Part shown: positions 9,033 to 17,945 of the stretch, piece by piece | Position numbering within the stretch: position 1 is the first letter of the stretch | How the letters are laid out: every line of letters starts with the position of its first letter | DNA from: SURF-43 sp964628985 | Lineage (GTDB): Bacteria > Chloroflexota > Dehalococcoidia > UBA2979 | Length of the DNA stretch: 64,000 nucleotides | Assembly: GCA_964628985.1 (NCBI GenBank) | Contig: CAZVNJ010000010.1 | Location: 4,622 to 68,621 of the forward strand | Reading direction: 5' to 3' | Made by a program: the position numbers and the translations under genes | Notes under the pieces: generated by a model | Databases searched by the model: none | What the model was told of the DNA's origin: nothing | The model's input: only the letters and a program-made list of their open reading frames with translations

Positions 9033-11765
9033 TCAGCCGCCTATGCCTCGCATCGCCGACCGTCCGAGATTGGCGCGCCGATCCACGCGTAACGGATGGG
9101 CGCGATTCCAGAGCACACCGACCACCGGAGTCCCGACGCGGCGCAACATGGTCGCGGCCTCACGAAGCGTGCTGGACTGCGTCCGACCGGGGCGGAGGAC
9201 GAGCAGGACGGCATCGGACCGTGCCGCGATCAGGATCGCGTCACTCCACCCGATCGCCGCCGAGGCGTCGAGGATGACTAGGTCGAATCGCGCACGCAGG
9301 TCTGCCAGCACCCCGCTGAGGCGCTCGCCATCGAGCAGGTCGGCTGGGTGCTCGGGGGCCGGGCCAGACGTGATCGCCTTGACGTTCAGATACGGTGTGG
9401 TGCGCAGGACGTGGTCGGAGTCCGGCCCTCGGCCCAGCAGCAGGGTGCTGGCGCCTTCGCGGTTGACACATCCGAGGACACGATGGAGCGTCGGCTGCCG
9501 GAAGTCCATGTCGACGACGCAGACGCGGGATCCGGCGAGGCCGAACATGACGGCTAGATTCGTCGCGACGGATGTCTTGCCGTCGCCAATGGCGGGGCTC
9601 GTCACCATGAGGACCTGATGAGGGGTGTTCGCCAGGTCGAGAGCCTGCGCCAGGTTCGTCCGGGCCATCCGGAATGCCTCGTCACCGGAGAGCGGGACGG
9701 CCAACCCGCGTGGGCGCCCTCGGCGGTCCGGGACGGTCCCGATGCGGCCAATGGTGCGTAGGCCCGCCACCCGAAGTGCTGTGTCCCCGTCCTTCACTGT
9801 GTCATCGACATAGGCCCGCACGAGGATCAGGACCAGTGCGGCTAGCCCGGTGAGCAGGGCACCGAGGGCCGTGCTCACCCATACCCGGGGCCACTCGCGC
9901 GTTGTTGGTGGTGCCGCGGGCTCGACGACACTGAGGGCGCGAGGAGACAGGAGCAGGGCACGGGCCTGCTCGGAGTCCATCGCGGCCGCCGCCACGGCGT
10001 TCGCGACGCGGGCCGCGAGCGCGGGCTCAGGCGCAGCGGCGGAGACTCGGACTAGTTGGGTGGACGGGACTGGGGTGACGCGAAGTGAACGGACGACTTC
10101 ATCTGCACTCAGCGGCAATGAGGCTTGCGCGATTGCCCGTCCCGCGACTGGGCGCGCGGTGAGGAGTGGAGCAAGCGTGCGTGCGATGGTCTCGCTGATC
10201 GCGAGATCCCGATCTTGCGTGACGCCGGGGACCTGGACCTGCGCGACCAGGAGAGTCGCCGTCGCACGGTAGTGCGGCGTCGCGTGGACGGACATCGTCC
10301 AACCTGCGACCGCTCCGATCGTGACTGCGAGTACGACGGCCAACGCTCGCTGACGGATGGTGCGCAGGTACAGGACAAACTCGGAGGAGGCCGCTGCCCG
10401 CGCCGATCGCACCGGAGGCGTCCGGCGACGCTGCTGCAGGTCCCACCGCACTGCGGTCCGGAAGGCGAAATAGGTGGCGCCGAGGAGGACGAAGTAGATG
10501 GCACCGCTGACCAGTCCGCCGAGCGCGAGTTCCATGAACCCCATGGTTGCGAGGGCGATCAGCGATAACTCCAGCGGGCCCTTCCTCAAGCGAAAGAGAG
10601 AGACCTGGGCAGCCGCAGCGATGGCGCCCATCAGGAAGTAGCCTCCACTGCTCCCGGCAAGGCCGAAGTCGGCATACCACTGCCCGATCTGGGTCATCGA
10701 CGCGCACGTGGTGGCTGTCGAAGTCGGATGGAGCAGCAGGTGCAGCCGGTGACAGAAGAGCTGCGGGCCGCTGGGACCGGGCAACGACTGGACGAGCCGT
10801 TCCCGCTGGTACGTGCCCCAGCCGCGCGGGATATCGCCTGAATCGACGAACTCGATGGTCTGAAGCGTGCTGATGCCGTTCTTCGGGAGTCGTTGCACGG
10901 CCGCGAGGCTGACTTGTCCTGCAGCGTTCGCGTCACTTGTCCCCAGGCCACTGGTCCCGCTGGTGATCGTGAGGAGCATCAGGGATGCCATCCCGGCGAC
11001 TGCGGCCATCAGGACGTGGCGCGGCCGGGCGAACGTGAGCAGTGAGAAGAGGACGAGGAGGAACAGGATGGCCATGACCACCTGCCCCCGCTGGCCGGTG
11101 CCGCCGACGAACGTCACCGTGAGCAGGAACAGCATGATCGTCGCAGTGAGCCAGCCCTTGCGACGGCTCGCCCGGTAGATCACGGCCGCTACGCCGGTCA
11201 CGAATGGCCAGCCGATGTTCATGATCGCGAGGATGAACCCCTGTCCTCGATACTCGCCCCCGAAGGAGGCCGATTTCGTAAGCAGGAAGCGCGCGCCGGA
11301 GAGGTATCCCTGGGCATCCTGGATGTCCGCCCCGCGCAGTAAGTCGACGAACGCTACCCATTGCGGCGGGAGACCCTGGTAGAGGTATCCCCCCATAGCC
11401 AGCAAGACGAACGTGGCCAGTACTACGGCGATCGCATGCCGGTGCCGGTCCGCATCGCTCATGCTGCTGATGGGAGCAGCGCGGAACTCTCCCACGACAT
11501 CCCGTCTTGCTCCTACCAGAGCGCCCACTGCCACGAAGCCGGCGAGGAATGCCAGGAATGCGAGGACTACGACGAGCAGCGCCCAGGCGCCGCGAACGTC
11601 GTCCTCTGGCAGATGAGCGAGCGTCGCCGTCCACATCGCCAGCATCTCGGTCCCCGCAAACGCGAGGAACGGCGTGGCGATCAGCGTCATGCGCGAGGAG
11701 TCACGCCAGACCATCAAGAAGAGCGCGAAACACAGCGCGAACAGGGGGATGGCGAGGTAAATCAC
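9033..11765 (-). CDS. Fused polysaccharide polymerase (Wzy-like), Wzz and BY-kinase protein
   Basis: This 910-residue protein joins three modules normally on separate proteins. Residues 1-440 are a multi-spanning membrane region resembling oligosaccharide repeat-unit polymerases (Wzy), with a long loop at 310-360. Residues 460-655 are a Wzz/chain-length module: a membrane segment near 474-492, an extracytoplasmic domain starting TPHYRATATLLV, and a second membrane segment near 628-650. Residues 690-890 are a bacterial tyrosine-kinase/ParA-like ATPase with Walker A IGDGKTSVATN (726-736), Walker A' VVDMDFRQP (750-758) and Walker B LVILDAS (829-835). The C-terminus has no tyrosine cluster. The start is GTG, overlapping the upstream stop as GTGA. 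It probably polymerises and controls length of the exported polymer in one chain. Confidence 0.8.
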   Translation of the reverse strand: MIYLAIPLFALCFALFLMVWRDSSRMTLIATPFLAFAGTEMLAMWTATLAHLPEDDVRGAWALLVVVLAFLAFLAGFVAVGALVGARRDVVGEFRAAPISSMSDADRHRHAIAVVLATFVLLAMGGYLYQGLPPQWVAFVDLLRGADIQDAQGYLSGARFLLTKSASFGGEYRGQGFILAIMNIGWPFVTGVAAVIYRASRRKGWLTATIMLFLLTVTFVGGTGQRGQVVMAILFLLVLFSLLTFARPRHVLMAAVAGMASLMLLTITSGTSGLGTSDANAAGQVSLAAVQRLPKNGISTLQTIEFVDSGDIPRGWGTYQRERLVQSLPGPSGPQLFCHRLHLLLHPTSTATTCASMTQIGQWYADFGLAGSSGGYFLMGAIAAAAQVSLFRLRKGPLELSLIALATMGFMELALGGLVSGAIYFVLLGATYFAFRTAVRWDLQQRRRTPPVRSARAAASSEFVLYLRTIRQRALAVVLAVTIGAVAGWTMSVHATPHYRATATLLVAQVQVPGVTQDRDLAISETIARTLAPLLTARPVAGRAIAQASLPLSADEVVRSLRVTPVPSTQLVRVSAAAPEPALAARVANAVAAAAMDSEQARALLLSPRALSVVEPAAPPTTREWPRVWVSTALGALLTGLAALVLILVRAYVDDTVKDGDTALRVAGLRTIGRIGTVPDRRGRPRGLAVPLSGDEAFRMARTNLAQALDLANTPHQVLMVTSPAIGDGKTSVATNLAVMFGLAGSRVCVVDMDFRQPTLHRVLGCVNREGASTLLLGRGPDSDHVLRTTPYLNVKAITSGPAPEHPADLLDGERLSGVLADLRARFDLVILDASAAIGWSDAILIAARSDAVLLVLRPGRTQSSTLREAATMLRRVGTPVVGVLWNRAHPLRVDRRANLGRSAMRGIGG

Positions 11766-13006
11766 GATGGGACCTTGATGGAGCGCTGCCGGCCGGTGTC
11801 TCGGCTGATGACAATCGGCCTACCCTCGGAGGCCCGAAGCAGCCGATCTTGGTCCATCTCGAAGCCCAGCCCTGGCCCCGCTGGGAGGCCCACGTGGCCG
11901 TCCAGGCGAATGGGGCAAGCGCCCGTCAGGTCGCTGTCCGCGTGGACTCCGTAAAAGCCCGCGAACTCGGGACGCGCGTAGAGCGGCCACCCGACCGTCT
12001 CTGTCGGGCGCGTGAGGCCGATCACGCTTGCCAGTGCGAGCAGGGCGCGGTCCTTGATGCCGCACACGCCGCCGCCGCTGCCGATGCCGCTCATGATCCC
12101 GCGGGCCTCGGCGTAGCGACTGGCCTTCAGACCGAGGTCGAGCCCGCCCTGCCGGTCCGCGTGGTGGTTGATGAGGTTGGCGGCCCTCGCTCGGACGATC
12201 CTCCGCACGTTCGGCCAGTACGCCGCACCGTCCAACATGACCAAAGGCTCCAGGGCGCGAGTGAGGTACGGGTACGGGAGGAGACGGATGAGGCCGAGGG
12301 CCTTCGGGCGGACAGGGTCCTCTACGACGTCGATCCGGAACCGCTGGTGGTGGTCGGCTATGACGCGGACAACGTCCTCGGCCGTGCGGAAGCCGTAGTT
12401 GTAATCGACCTGGAGGCCGACCTCATCTCCGACGGCCTTACGCACTGCGTGGAGTCGGCCGCGGTCATCGGCCTCGTCATGGCCGGTCAGTTTCAACTTC
12501 AGGTGGCGGAAGCCGAACGTTCGGACCCAGATCTGTGCGACACGCGCCATTTCCTCCGCCCCGGCCAGGTGCACCACCGGCATGCCCGGCGCTGTGCTGC
12601 GCTGGGCGCCGCCCAGAAGGTCTGCGACGGACCGTCCGGAGATGCGCCCAGCGAGGTCGTACAGGGCGACCGAGAGCCCCTCGCGGACATTGCGCCACTG
12701 GCGGTGCTCTCCGCGGCTCCAGAGGTCGCTCCCAAGGGGCAGGGCGGGAAGCCACTGGAGGCTGCTGGATGGCTTGGTCGCATCCCGGCCAAGGATCCTT
12801 CGGCCCATCCACCATGCAGTCCGTTCGGGCCGGAAGACTCGACGCCAGGTGAAGTCGTTGAACTCACCCCAACCGGTATGTGTCCCTGAGCGCATCTCGA
12901 CGACGAACGACCGCGCCGTGTCTTCGCTCCAGGTGCTGTAGCGCAGTGACACCGGGGATGCCACGCGGTGGAGGCGGATTTCCTCGATTGGATGTTCGAC
13001 GGCCAT
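11762..13006 (-). CDS. Enolase-superfamily enzyme (mandelate racemase/muconate lactonizing type)
   Basis: This 414-residue protein has the capping domain plus barrel of the enolase superfamily. A KLK motif (residues 170-172) is on the second barrel strand and likely metal ligands are D201 (VDYNYGF), E229 (VVEDPV) and D259 (MLDG). NHHADRQGG at 280-288 is typical of the fifth to sixth strand region. Members abstract the alpha-proton of a carboxylate, giving racemisation, epimerisation or dehydration. Placement inside a polysaccharide operon, with 1-bp and 4-bp overlaps on its two sides, suggests a sugar acid or amino-acid precursor, but that is inference. Confidence 0.82.
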   Translation of the reverse strand: MAVEHPIEEIRLHRVASPVSLRYSTWSEDTARSFVVEMRSGTHTGWGEFNDFTWRRVFRPERTAWWMGRRILGRDATKPSSSLQWLPALPLGSDLWSRGEHRQWRNVREGLSVALYDLAGRISGRSVADLLGGAQRSTAPGMPVVHLAGAEEMARVAQIWVRTFGFRHLKLKLTGHDEADDRGRLHAVRKAVGDEVGLQVDYNYGFRTAEDVVRVIADHHQRFRIDVVEDPVRPKALGLIRLLPYPYLTRALEPLVMLDGAAYWPNVRRIVRARAANLINHHADRQGGLDLGLKASRYAEARGIMSGIGSGGGVCGIKDRALLALASVIGLTRPTETVGWPLYARPEFAGFYGVHADSDLTGACPIRLDGHVGLPAGPGLGFEMDQDRLLRASEGRPIVISRDTGRQRSIKVPS

Positions 13007-14415
13007 CAGACTGGCAGCCCAGGATCACGTGCCGGGCGGACGAGCGCCGCAGCGAGGCGGACGCTATCCGTGGTGCCGCGGCCGAGTGCGCGCGGGATCG
13101 CTCGCCATCGGACACCGGCGTAGAGCAGGCCTGACACCATCGGCGCGGCGAATACCACCGCGGAGACAACGCTGTACGCCCACGTCGCAGCCAACTCGTC
13201 GCCCAGCCACGCGCCGGCGACGAATCCGGCGAGCGGTGCCACACCAACCGCCAGATGCCAGGCCAGCATGTGCTCTTGCCGTTCGTAGGCGAGGTACACG
13301 GAGGTGACAGAGAGTCCCACCATGGAGAGGAGGGCGCGCGGTATCAGCGCCTGCGCAAACAGACCAGCCCGACGCCACTCCTCGCCCAGTAGCCAACTGG
13401 CTGCCGGCGGAGCGAGGGCGAGCACCAGGAGCGCGGGCCCCAGCCCCACGAGAAAGAGGCTCATCCCTACCTGCGCAATGAGCCCGGCTGCATCGCCCTT
13501 GCCGTCTCGGCGAAGGACGGCGAGCCGCTGGTACAGGACGGCGCCAAGCGGCTCAGCGAGGAGCGCGACCGGTGTGTTCAGCAGGCGGAAGGCCACCCAG
13601 AACCAGCCGGCCTCGGCGGCTCCGAACGCAGCTGCGAGGAGCAACGGCAGGAGGCCGAATTGAAGCGCTGCAAGTAGTCCTCCGGGCACGGAGAGCAGCG
13701 GAAACTTGCGATAGCGTCGCGCAGCACCCATCAACGCCCCTGGCGAGCGTGTGAGCCTGCCAGTGACCCAGTGCCGTGAGAGCACTGCGGACTCAGCAGC
13801 CATGCCGGCGAGGTAGCCGCCGAGGAGTGCGGTGGGGGTCCATCCGATCGCAACACCGGTGCCAATCTGCCCGATGCCAATACCGCCCGCGCGAACCGAG
13901 TTAGCAAACGCAGTGCGGGAGAATGCTCGACGTCGTGAGTTCCAGATCTTGAAGGTGAGGCTCACCCCCATCACCGGGAGGAGCAGGACGAGGAACCAGG
14001 AGTGTGTCGCCAATTCATCGACGCGAAGGAGTCGGGCAACGTCAGGTCCCCATACGACCAGGACGGCGGCGAGCACGACCGTCATCACCGCCGCGATCGA
14101 GAGGCTGAGCATCACCACCGTCCAGGCCTCGTGGTCTTCTTCGGGCAGCATGACCGCCTGCTCGTATCGCCAGCACGCGAGCGGGCTCAGGATGCGCTCG
14201 AACGCCAGCATGACGGCCAGCACGCCCATCTGCTCTGGGCCAAAGAGACGCGCCGTCACCGGGAGCATGAACAGAGTGAGCGCCTGCGATGCAGCCACTC
14301 CGCTGGAGAGGACGAGGGCATCTGCTGCGATGCGAGGGAGCTGGCGCAGCCTTCGACCGAGGAGGTTGGGAAGCAGCCAGAAGGCTTCTGGTGAAGACAC
14401 GCCCCGCTCTTCCAT
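13006..14415 (-). CDS. Polysaccharide flippase (Wzx/MATE-like)
   Basis: This 469-residue protein has twelve to fourteen membrane segments and the N-terminal pattern of Wzx-type lipid-linked oligosaccharide flippases (GVAASQALTLFMLPVTARLF near residue 40). The open frame continues upstream to 15735, but that portion is antisense to the DUF4012 gene; the ATG at 14415 follows GAGGGA and gives the normal family length. It is the first gene of the operon, and its TGA shares one base with the ATG of the enolase-superfamily gene. It would flip the lipid-linked repeat unit across the membrane for the polymerase encoded two genes later. Confidence 0.86.
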   Translation of the reverse strand: MEERGVSSPEAFWLLPNLLGRRLRQLPRIAADALVLSSGVAASQALTLFMLPVTARLFGPEQMGVLAVMLAFERILSPLACWRYEQAVMLPEEDHEAWTVVMLSLSIAAVMTVVLAAVLVVWGPDVARLLRVDELATHSWFLVLLLPVMGVSLTFKIWNSRRRAFSRTAFANSVRAGGIGIGQIGTGVAIGWTPTALLGGYLAGMAAESAVLSRHWVTGRLTRSPGALMGAARRYRKFPLLSVPGGLLAALQFGLLPLLLAAAFGAAEAGWFWVAFRLLNTPVALLAEPLGAVLYQRLAVLRRDGKGDAAGLIAQVGMSLFLVGLGPALLVLALAPPAASWLLGEEWRRAGLFAQALIPRALLSMVGLSVTSVYLAYERQEHMLAWHLAVGVAPLAGFVAGAWLGDELAATWAYSVVSAVVFAAPMVSGLLYAGVRWRAIPRALGRGTTDSVRLAAALVRPARDPGLPV

Positions 14416-14478
14416 TGTCCACGTCCCTCGCGCGTGAAGAGTAGAAGATCGCGGGTAGTTTGAGTAGTCTGCCATCCG

Positions 14479-16380
14479 ATGAATGCATACTGGAGGCAGC
14501 GCCGCCCGCGTGGTCGTCGCGCCTGGGCTGTCCTCGCCGTGGTGTCGCTGATGGCCGTGCTCGGGGTCGATGCCGGGCTCCGTGTGCGCGACGCCCGGGC
14601 CGAGGCGCGCGCTGCGGTCTCGCTTCTCGACCGCACACACGCTGCACTCCGCCCCCTGCTGCGTTTCGATGGGAGCGCCTGGCCTCGCAGTGACGGCTAT
14701 GCGGAACTGCGGCGTGACATGGGGGCCGCCGAAGCACACCTCCGGCGGACGGATGCGCGGCTGGGATATCTCCAGCATTTCGCAGGCGTCGGCCGGCTGC
14801 TCCCGCGATATGGCGAGACGGTCAGGCACAGCCCCGCGCTCCTCGACTTCACCATCACGCTGACTGACGCGACGAACGGGATGCTCGCTGAGGTCGATCC
14901 GCTCTTCGATGGCGGAGGACGCGCCAGCGACCGAGCCCGCGCGGTCTTCGTCGCACGCCAGGAGGCGCTCGACGCCCACCTCGGGGTACTCGAGGGCATC
15001 CGAGGCGAGGCAGGACGACTTGCCGAGGTGAGGTGGCGCGGTCCGCTTGCACGGGCAGGGGGACTGCTCCCAGGCCTTCATGACGATCTCAGCCACGTGT
15101 CCTCGATGCGATTGGCCACCACAGCGCTGGGGGACGGCCTGGAGCCGCTGCTTGGGTATGACGGGCCGCGTACCTACATCCTGCTCGGCCAGAATGAGCA
15201 GGAGATCCGGCCGACCGGAGGCTTTATCGGCACCATGGGGGTGATCAGGGTCACGGAGGGCAGGGTCGAGAGTGTCGAATACGCCTCCGTGCGCGAGTTC
15301 GACCCACGGCCCGACAAAGGGCGGACACCGCCACATGACCTCAGCATGGGACTCGGGATCGCTCGCTGGTACGTGCGTGACGCGAACTGGTGGCCGTGGT
15401 TCCCGGAGAGCGCGCGGGCTGTTCAGCAATTCTTGCGGGAGGACCGGGCGCTGGAGGCCGATGGGGTGATCGCCGTGGACACGGAGATGCTGCGGCTGCT
15501 GCTCAAGGCGTTCGGGCCGATGACCGTGGAGGGCATCGACCGGCCGTTGACGGCGGAGAACTTCTACGTCGAACTCGAGGACGAGATCTTCGCCGACGAT
15601 GCGTCGGAACTGCCGAAGAAGCGCACGATCCTGAGCCTCGTCCTGGAGCAGAGCATCGATCGGCTGCAGGGAGCGAACGCCGAGCAATTGCCAGGCCTGC
15701 TGACGGCACTGCATAGCGGCGCGGGTGGACGGCACCTGCAGATGTTTGGCAACGACGGACGAGTGCAGGAGGTCGCCCGCGCCCTCTCGATCGACGGCAC
15801 GATGCGGCCGAGGGCAGAGGCAGATTTTCTGGCCGTGGTGGACGCCAACGTCTCCTACTCCAAACTCAATGCTGCGATCAGCCGAGAGATCACCTACCTC
15901 CGTCGCGCCGACGGGCGTGTGGATGTCTTCGTCTCGTGGCGAAACGACCTGTCGCGGTTCTCCGGCACGCGGTTCCGCCGGCTCTCGTTGACCTCCACGC
16001 TTTTCAGCCCGATGGCGTACACCTACACCAAGGTGCCCGGCCTCTACGTGAACCTCTTCCGCGTGGTGCTGCCGCAGGGTTCCACGGTGGAGAGCGTCGA
16101 GGGCTTCACGCCGACATACCGGATCGAGCAGGGGATGACGGTGCTGATCGGCCGCGTTGAAGTCTCAGATGGTGAGCAGGAGACGATCGCCGTCACCTAC
16201 CGCCCTCGGGGGACGCCTGCCGGGGTGGATGTCTGGAAGCAAGGCGGCCAGCAGCGGGATCGGCTGCGCGTGCTCGCCGCGGAGGGCCGTCAGCAGGTCA
16301 CGCTCTTCGACGGGCCATTCAGCCGAGATACCAGCGTCGTCTTCCCCGTCTCTCCAACTGCTGCCAGATTAGAACAGTAG
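14479..16380 (+). CDS. DUF4012 domain-containing membrane-anchored protein
   Basis: This 633-residue protein has one N-terminal membrane segment (about residues 16-33) and an extracytoplasmic remainder. The DUF4012 core starts near residue 231 with YILLGQNEQEIRPTGGFIG, the family signature. DUF4012 proteins are common beside cell-surface polysaccharide genes in Actinobacteria and Chloroflexota; their activity is not known to me. The gene diverges from the polysaccharide operon across a 63-bp gap that must hold both promoters. Its TAG stop is part of the LexA box for the next operon. Confidence 0.87.
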   Translation: MNAYWRQRRPRGRRAWAVLAVVSLMAVLGVDAGLRVRDARAEARAAVSLLDRTHAALRPLLRFDGSAWPRSDGYAELRRDMGAAEAHLRRTDARLGYLQHFAGVGRLLPRYGETVRHSPALLDFTITLTDATNGMLAEVDPLFDGGGRASDRARAVFVARQEALDAHLGVLEGIRGEAGRLAEVRWRGPLARAGGLLPGLHDDLSHVSSMRLATTALGDGLEPLLGYDGPRTYILLGQNEQEIRPTGGFIGTMGVIRVTEGRVESVEYASVREFDPRPDKGRTPPHDLSMGLGIARWYVRDANWWPWFPESARAVQQFLREDRALEADGVIAVDTEMLRLLLKAFGPMTVEGIDRPLTAENFYVELEDEIFADDASELPKKRTILSLVLEQSIDRLQGANAEQLPGLLTALHSGAGGRHLQMFGNDGRVQEVARALSIDGTMRPRAEADFLAVVDANVSYSKLNAAISREITYLRRADGRVDVFVSWRNDLSRFSGTRFRRLSLTSTLFSPMAYTYTKVPGLYVNLFRVVLPQGSTVESVEGFTPTYRIEQGMTVLIGRVEVSDGEQETIAVTYRPRGTPAGVDVWKQGGQQRDRLRVLAAEGRQQVTLFDGPFSRDTSVVFPVSPTAARLEQ

Positions 16381-16392
16381 AACACCAGTTCT
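16379..16392. promoter_or_regulatory. LexA (SOS) box of the GAAC-N4-GTTC type
   Basis: The sequence AGAACACCAGTTCT is a perfect palindrome around a 4-base centre and fits the LexA operator consensus GAAC-N4-GTTC known in Bacillus-, Mycobacterium- and Chloroflexota-type LexA. It begins in the TAG stop of the DUF4012 gene and lies 36 bases before the imuB-like ATG. The genes it precedes (imuB-like, dnaE2) are classic SOS targets, which supports the call. Confidence 0.82.
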
Positions 16393-16428
16393 GATACCAT
16401 CGCCTTCGCCTCTTGGCGGGGGACTCAC

Positions 16429-17646
16429 ATGGCTATCTCTGCACATAATTCTGCATCCCGATCCATCGCCTGCCTCGCGATTCCTTCGCTCGCGTTCCAG
16501 TGCGAACTCGTGGAGCGGCCCGGCCTGCTGGGCACCCCAGCCGCCCTGACGGACGAGGCCCGCGCACGGATCGTCGAGGCCACGCGAGAAGCAGAGCGGC
16601 ATGGTGTGCGCGCGGGGATGACCCTGCGTGACGCGACTACCCTCTGCCCCACGCTGAGCATCGTCGAGCCGCGGCCGGCACTGATCGCGCACTACGCCGA
16701 GGCCTTAGTCGAGGCGATGGGTGCGGTGAGCCCGCTCATCGAGGAAGCCGACCAGGGCGTCGTCTTCGCGGACCTGCGGGGGACCGATGGCCTGTACCCG
16801 AAGGTCGAGGACATCCGGCAGGCGGTGTTTGCGGGGGTACCTCCTCGACTGCGCCCGCAACTCGGGGTCGCGGGCGCGCGGTTCACGGCGTACCTCGCCG
16901 CGCACCGTGCCGAGCCGGGCGGCCTGCTGCACGTGCCCGAGGTGGAAGCGGCTGCCTTCCTCGCCTCCGAGCCGGTCGACGGACTCCCCCTTCCAGTCGA
17001 AGACATCGCGCGGCTGCGGCTCCTGGGGATCACCACATGCGGTGAGTTCGCGGCGCTCCCACGACACGCGGTGGAGGCGCAGTTTGGCTTCGGCGGCGGC
17101 GTGGCCTGGCTCGCCGCGCGTGGCGAGGACCCTCGTCCCGTCCGTCCTCGGCCGTGGGAGCGCGAGCGCGTCGTCGAGGTGGTGCAGGCCGACCCTCCAC
17201 TGACCAGCCGGGAGGCGATCCTGCACGCGCTGGAGCAGATGCTCGGCCGGGCGCTGCGGCAGCCGAGGGCGAGGCATCGCTTCGTGCGGGTGATCCGGAT
17301 GCGCGCGGAGACCGAGCGAGGCGCGCTCTGGGAGCGAGAGCAGGTGCTCCGCGAGCCGCTGGGTGATCGCGGGCGGCTCTGGACGCTCCTCCGCACGCTC
17401 GTCGAGTACACGGAGTTCCCCGGCCCGCTCTCGCTCGTGACGCTCGAAGTCGGTGGGCTGACCGAGGAGAGCGGGCGTCAGCGCAGCCTTTTCGTCGAGC
17501 AGACCCGGCGTCGTGAGCAGCTCGACGAGATGGTGCGGCACCTCAAGGTGCGCTTCGGCGAGTCGCCGCTGGCGCGCGTTGTGGACGTGGAGCCGTGGCA
17601 CCGCCTCCCGGAGCGACGGCGGGCGCTACTGGAGTACGACCCATGA
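16429..17646 (+). CDS. imuB: ImuB-like Y-family DNA polymerase homologue
   Basis: This 405-residue protein has Y-family polymerase architecture, with the helix-hairpin-helix region near 185-215 and little finger at 235-340. The catalytic motifs are lost: the usual N-terminal acidic DMD-F motif reads CLAIPSLAFQCE and the SIDE motif reads VFADLRGTD. That is the hallmark of ImuB, the non-catalytic adaptor that recruits DnaE2 to the sliding clamp. It is the first gene of an SOS-boxed operon with a 100-aa protein and dnaE2, linked by ATGA and GTGA overlaps. No imuA gene is adjacent. Role: damage-induced mutagenic translesion synthesis. Confidence 0.85.
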   Translation: MAISAHNSASRSIACLAIPSLAFQCELVERPGLLGTPAALTDEARARIVEATREAERHGVRAGMTLRDATTLCPTLSIVEPRPALIAHYAEALVEAMGAVSPLIEEADQGVVFADLRGTDGLYPKVEDIRQAVFAGVPPRLRPQLGVAGARFTAYLAAHRAEPGGLLHVPEVEAAAFLASEPVDGLPLPVEDIARLRLLGITTCGEFAALPRHAVEAQFGFGGGVAWLAARGEDPRPVRPRPWERERVVEVVQADPPLTSREAILHALEQMLGRALRQPRARHRFVRVIRMRAETERGALWEREQVLREPLGDRGRLWTLLRTLVEYTEFPGPLSLVTLEVGGLTEESGRQRSLFVEQTRRREQLDEMVRHLKVRFGESPLARVVDVEPWHRLPERRRALLEYDP

Positions 17647-17945
17647 GCCAGCCAGCCCGCACCTCCCTGCGCCCGATCGGGCTCCCGCGCGCCCTCGAGG
17701 TCCGCACTGACGCTGACGGCTTCCCCGTCGCGGTCACCCGCCCAGGTGGCTCGGGGCGCCCTCGTGAGACGCGGGTGGAGCAGGTGGAGGAGGTCTGGCG
17801 GGTCGCGGAGGCGTGGTGGCGTGCCGCGCCGCAGACGCGCACCTACTTCCGCCTCATCCTCGAAGGCGGGCGCCCGATCACCCTCTTCCGCGACGAGACG
17901 GACGGCGCATGGTGTGAGCAGCCGTACTCGGCGGCGGCCTCGTGA
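17643..17945 (+). CDS. Small protein of the imuB-dnaE2 cassette (DUF6504-like)
   Basis: This 100-residue protein starts at an ATG overlapping the imuB-like stop (ATGA) and ends in a GTGA overlap with dnaE2, so it is translationally locked into the cassette. The sequence is basic at the start, then has a WRVAEAWWRAAPQTRTYFRL stretch and a hydrophobic C-terminal part with LILEGGRPITLFRD. It resembles the small DUF6504-type proteins seen beside imuB/dnaE2 in Actinobacteria. That attribution is from memory of gene context. It may be an accessory factor of the mutasome. Confidence 0.75.
   Translation: MSQPARTSLRPIGLPRALEVRTDADGFPVAVTRPGGSGRPRETRVEQVEEVWRVAEAWWRAAPQTRTYFRLILEGGRPITLFRDETDGAWCEQPYSAAAS

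Noticed and set aside
14416..15735. The upstream 440 residues of the long frame carrying the flippase
   Set aside because: They are antisense to the DUF4012 gene; the flippase fold begins at the ATG at 14415 with a Shine-Dalgarno.
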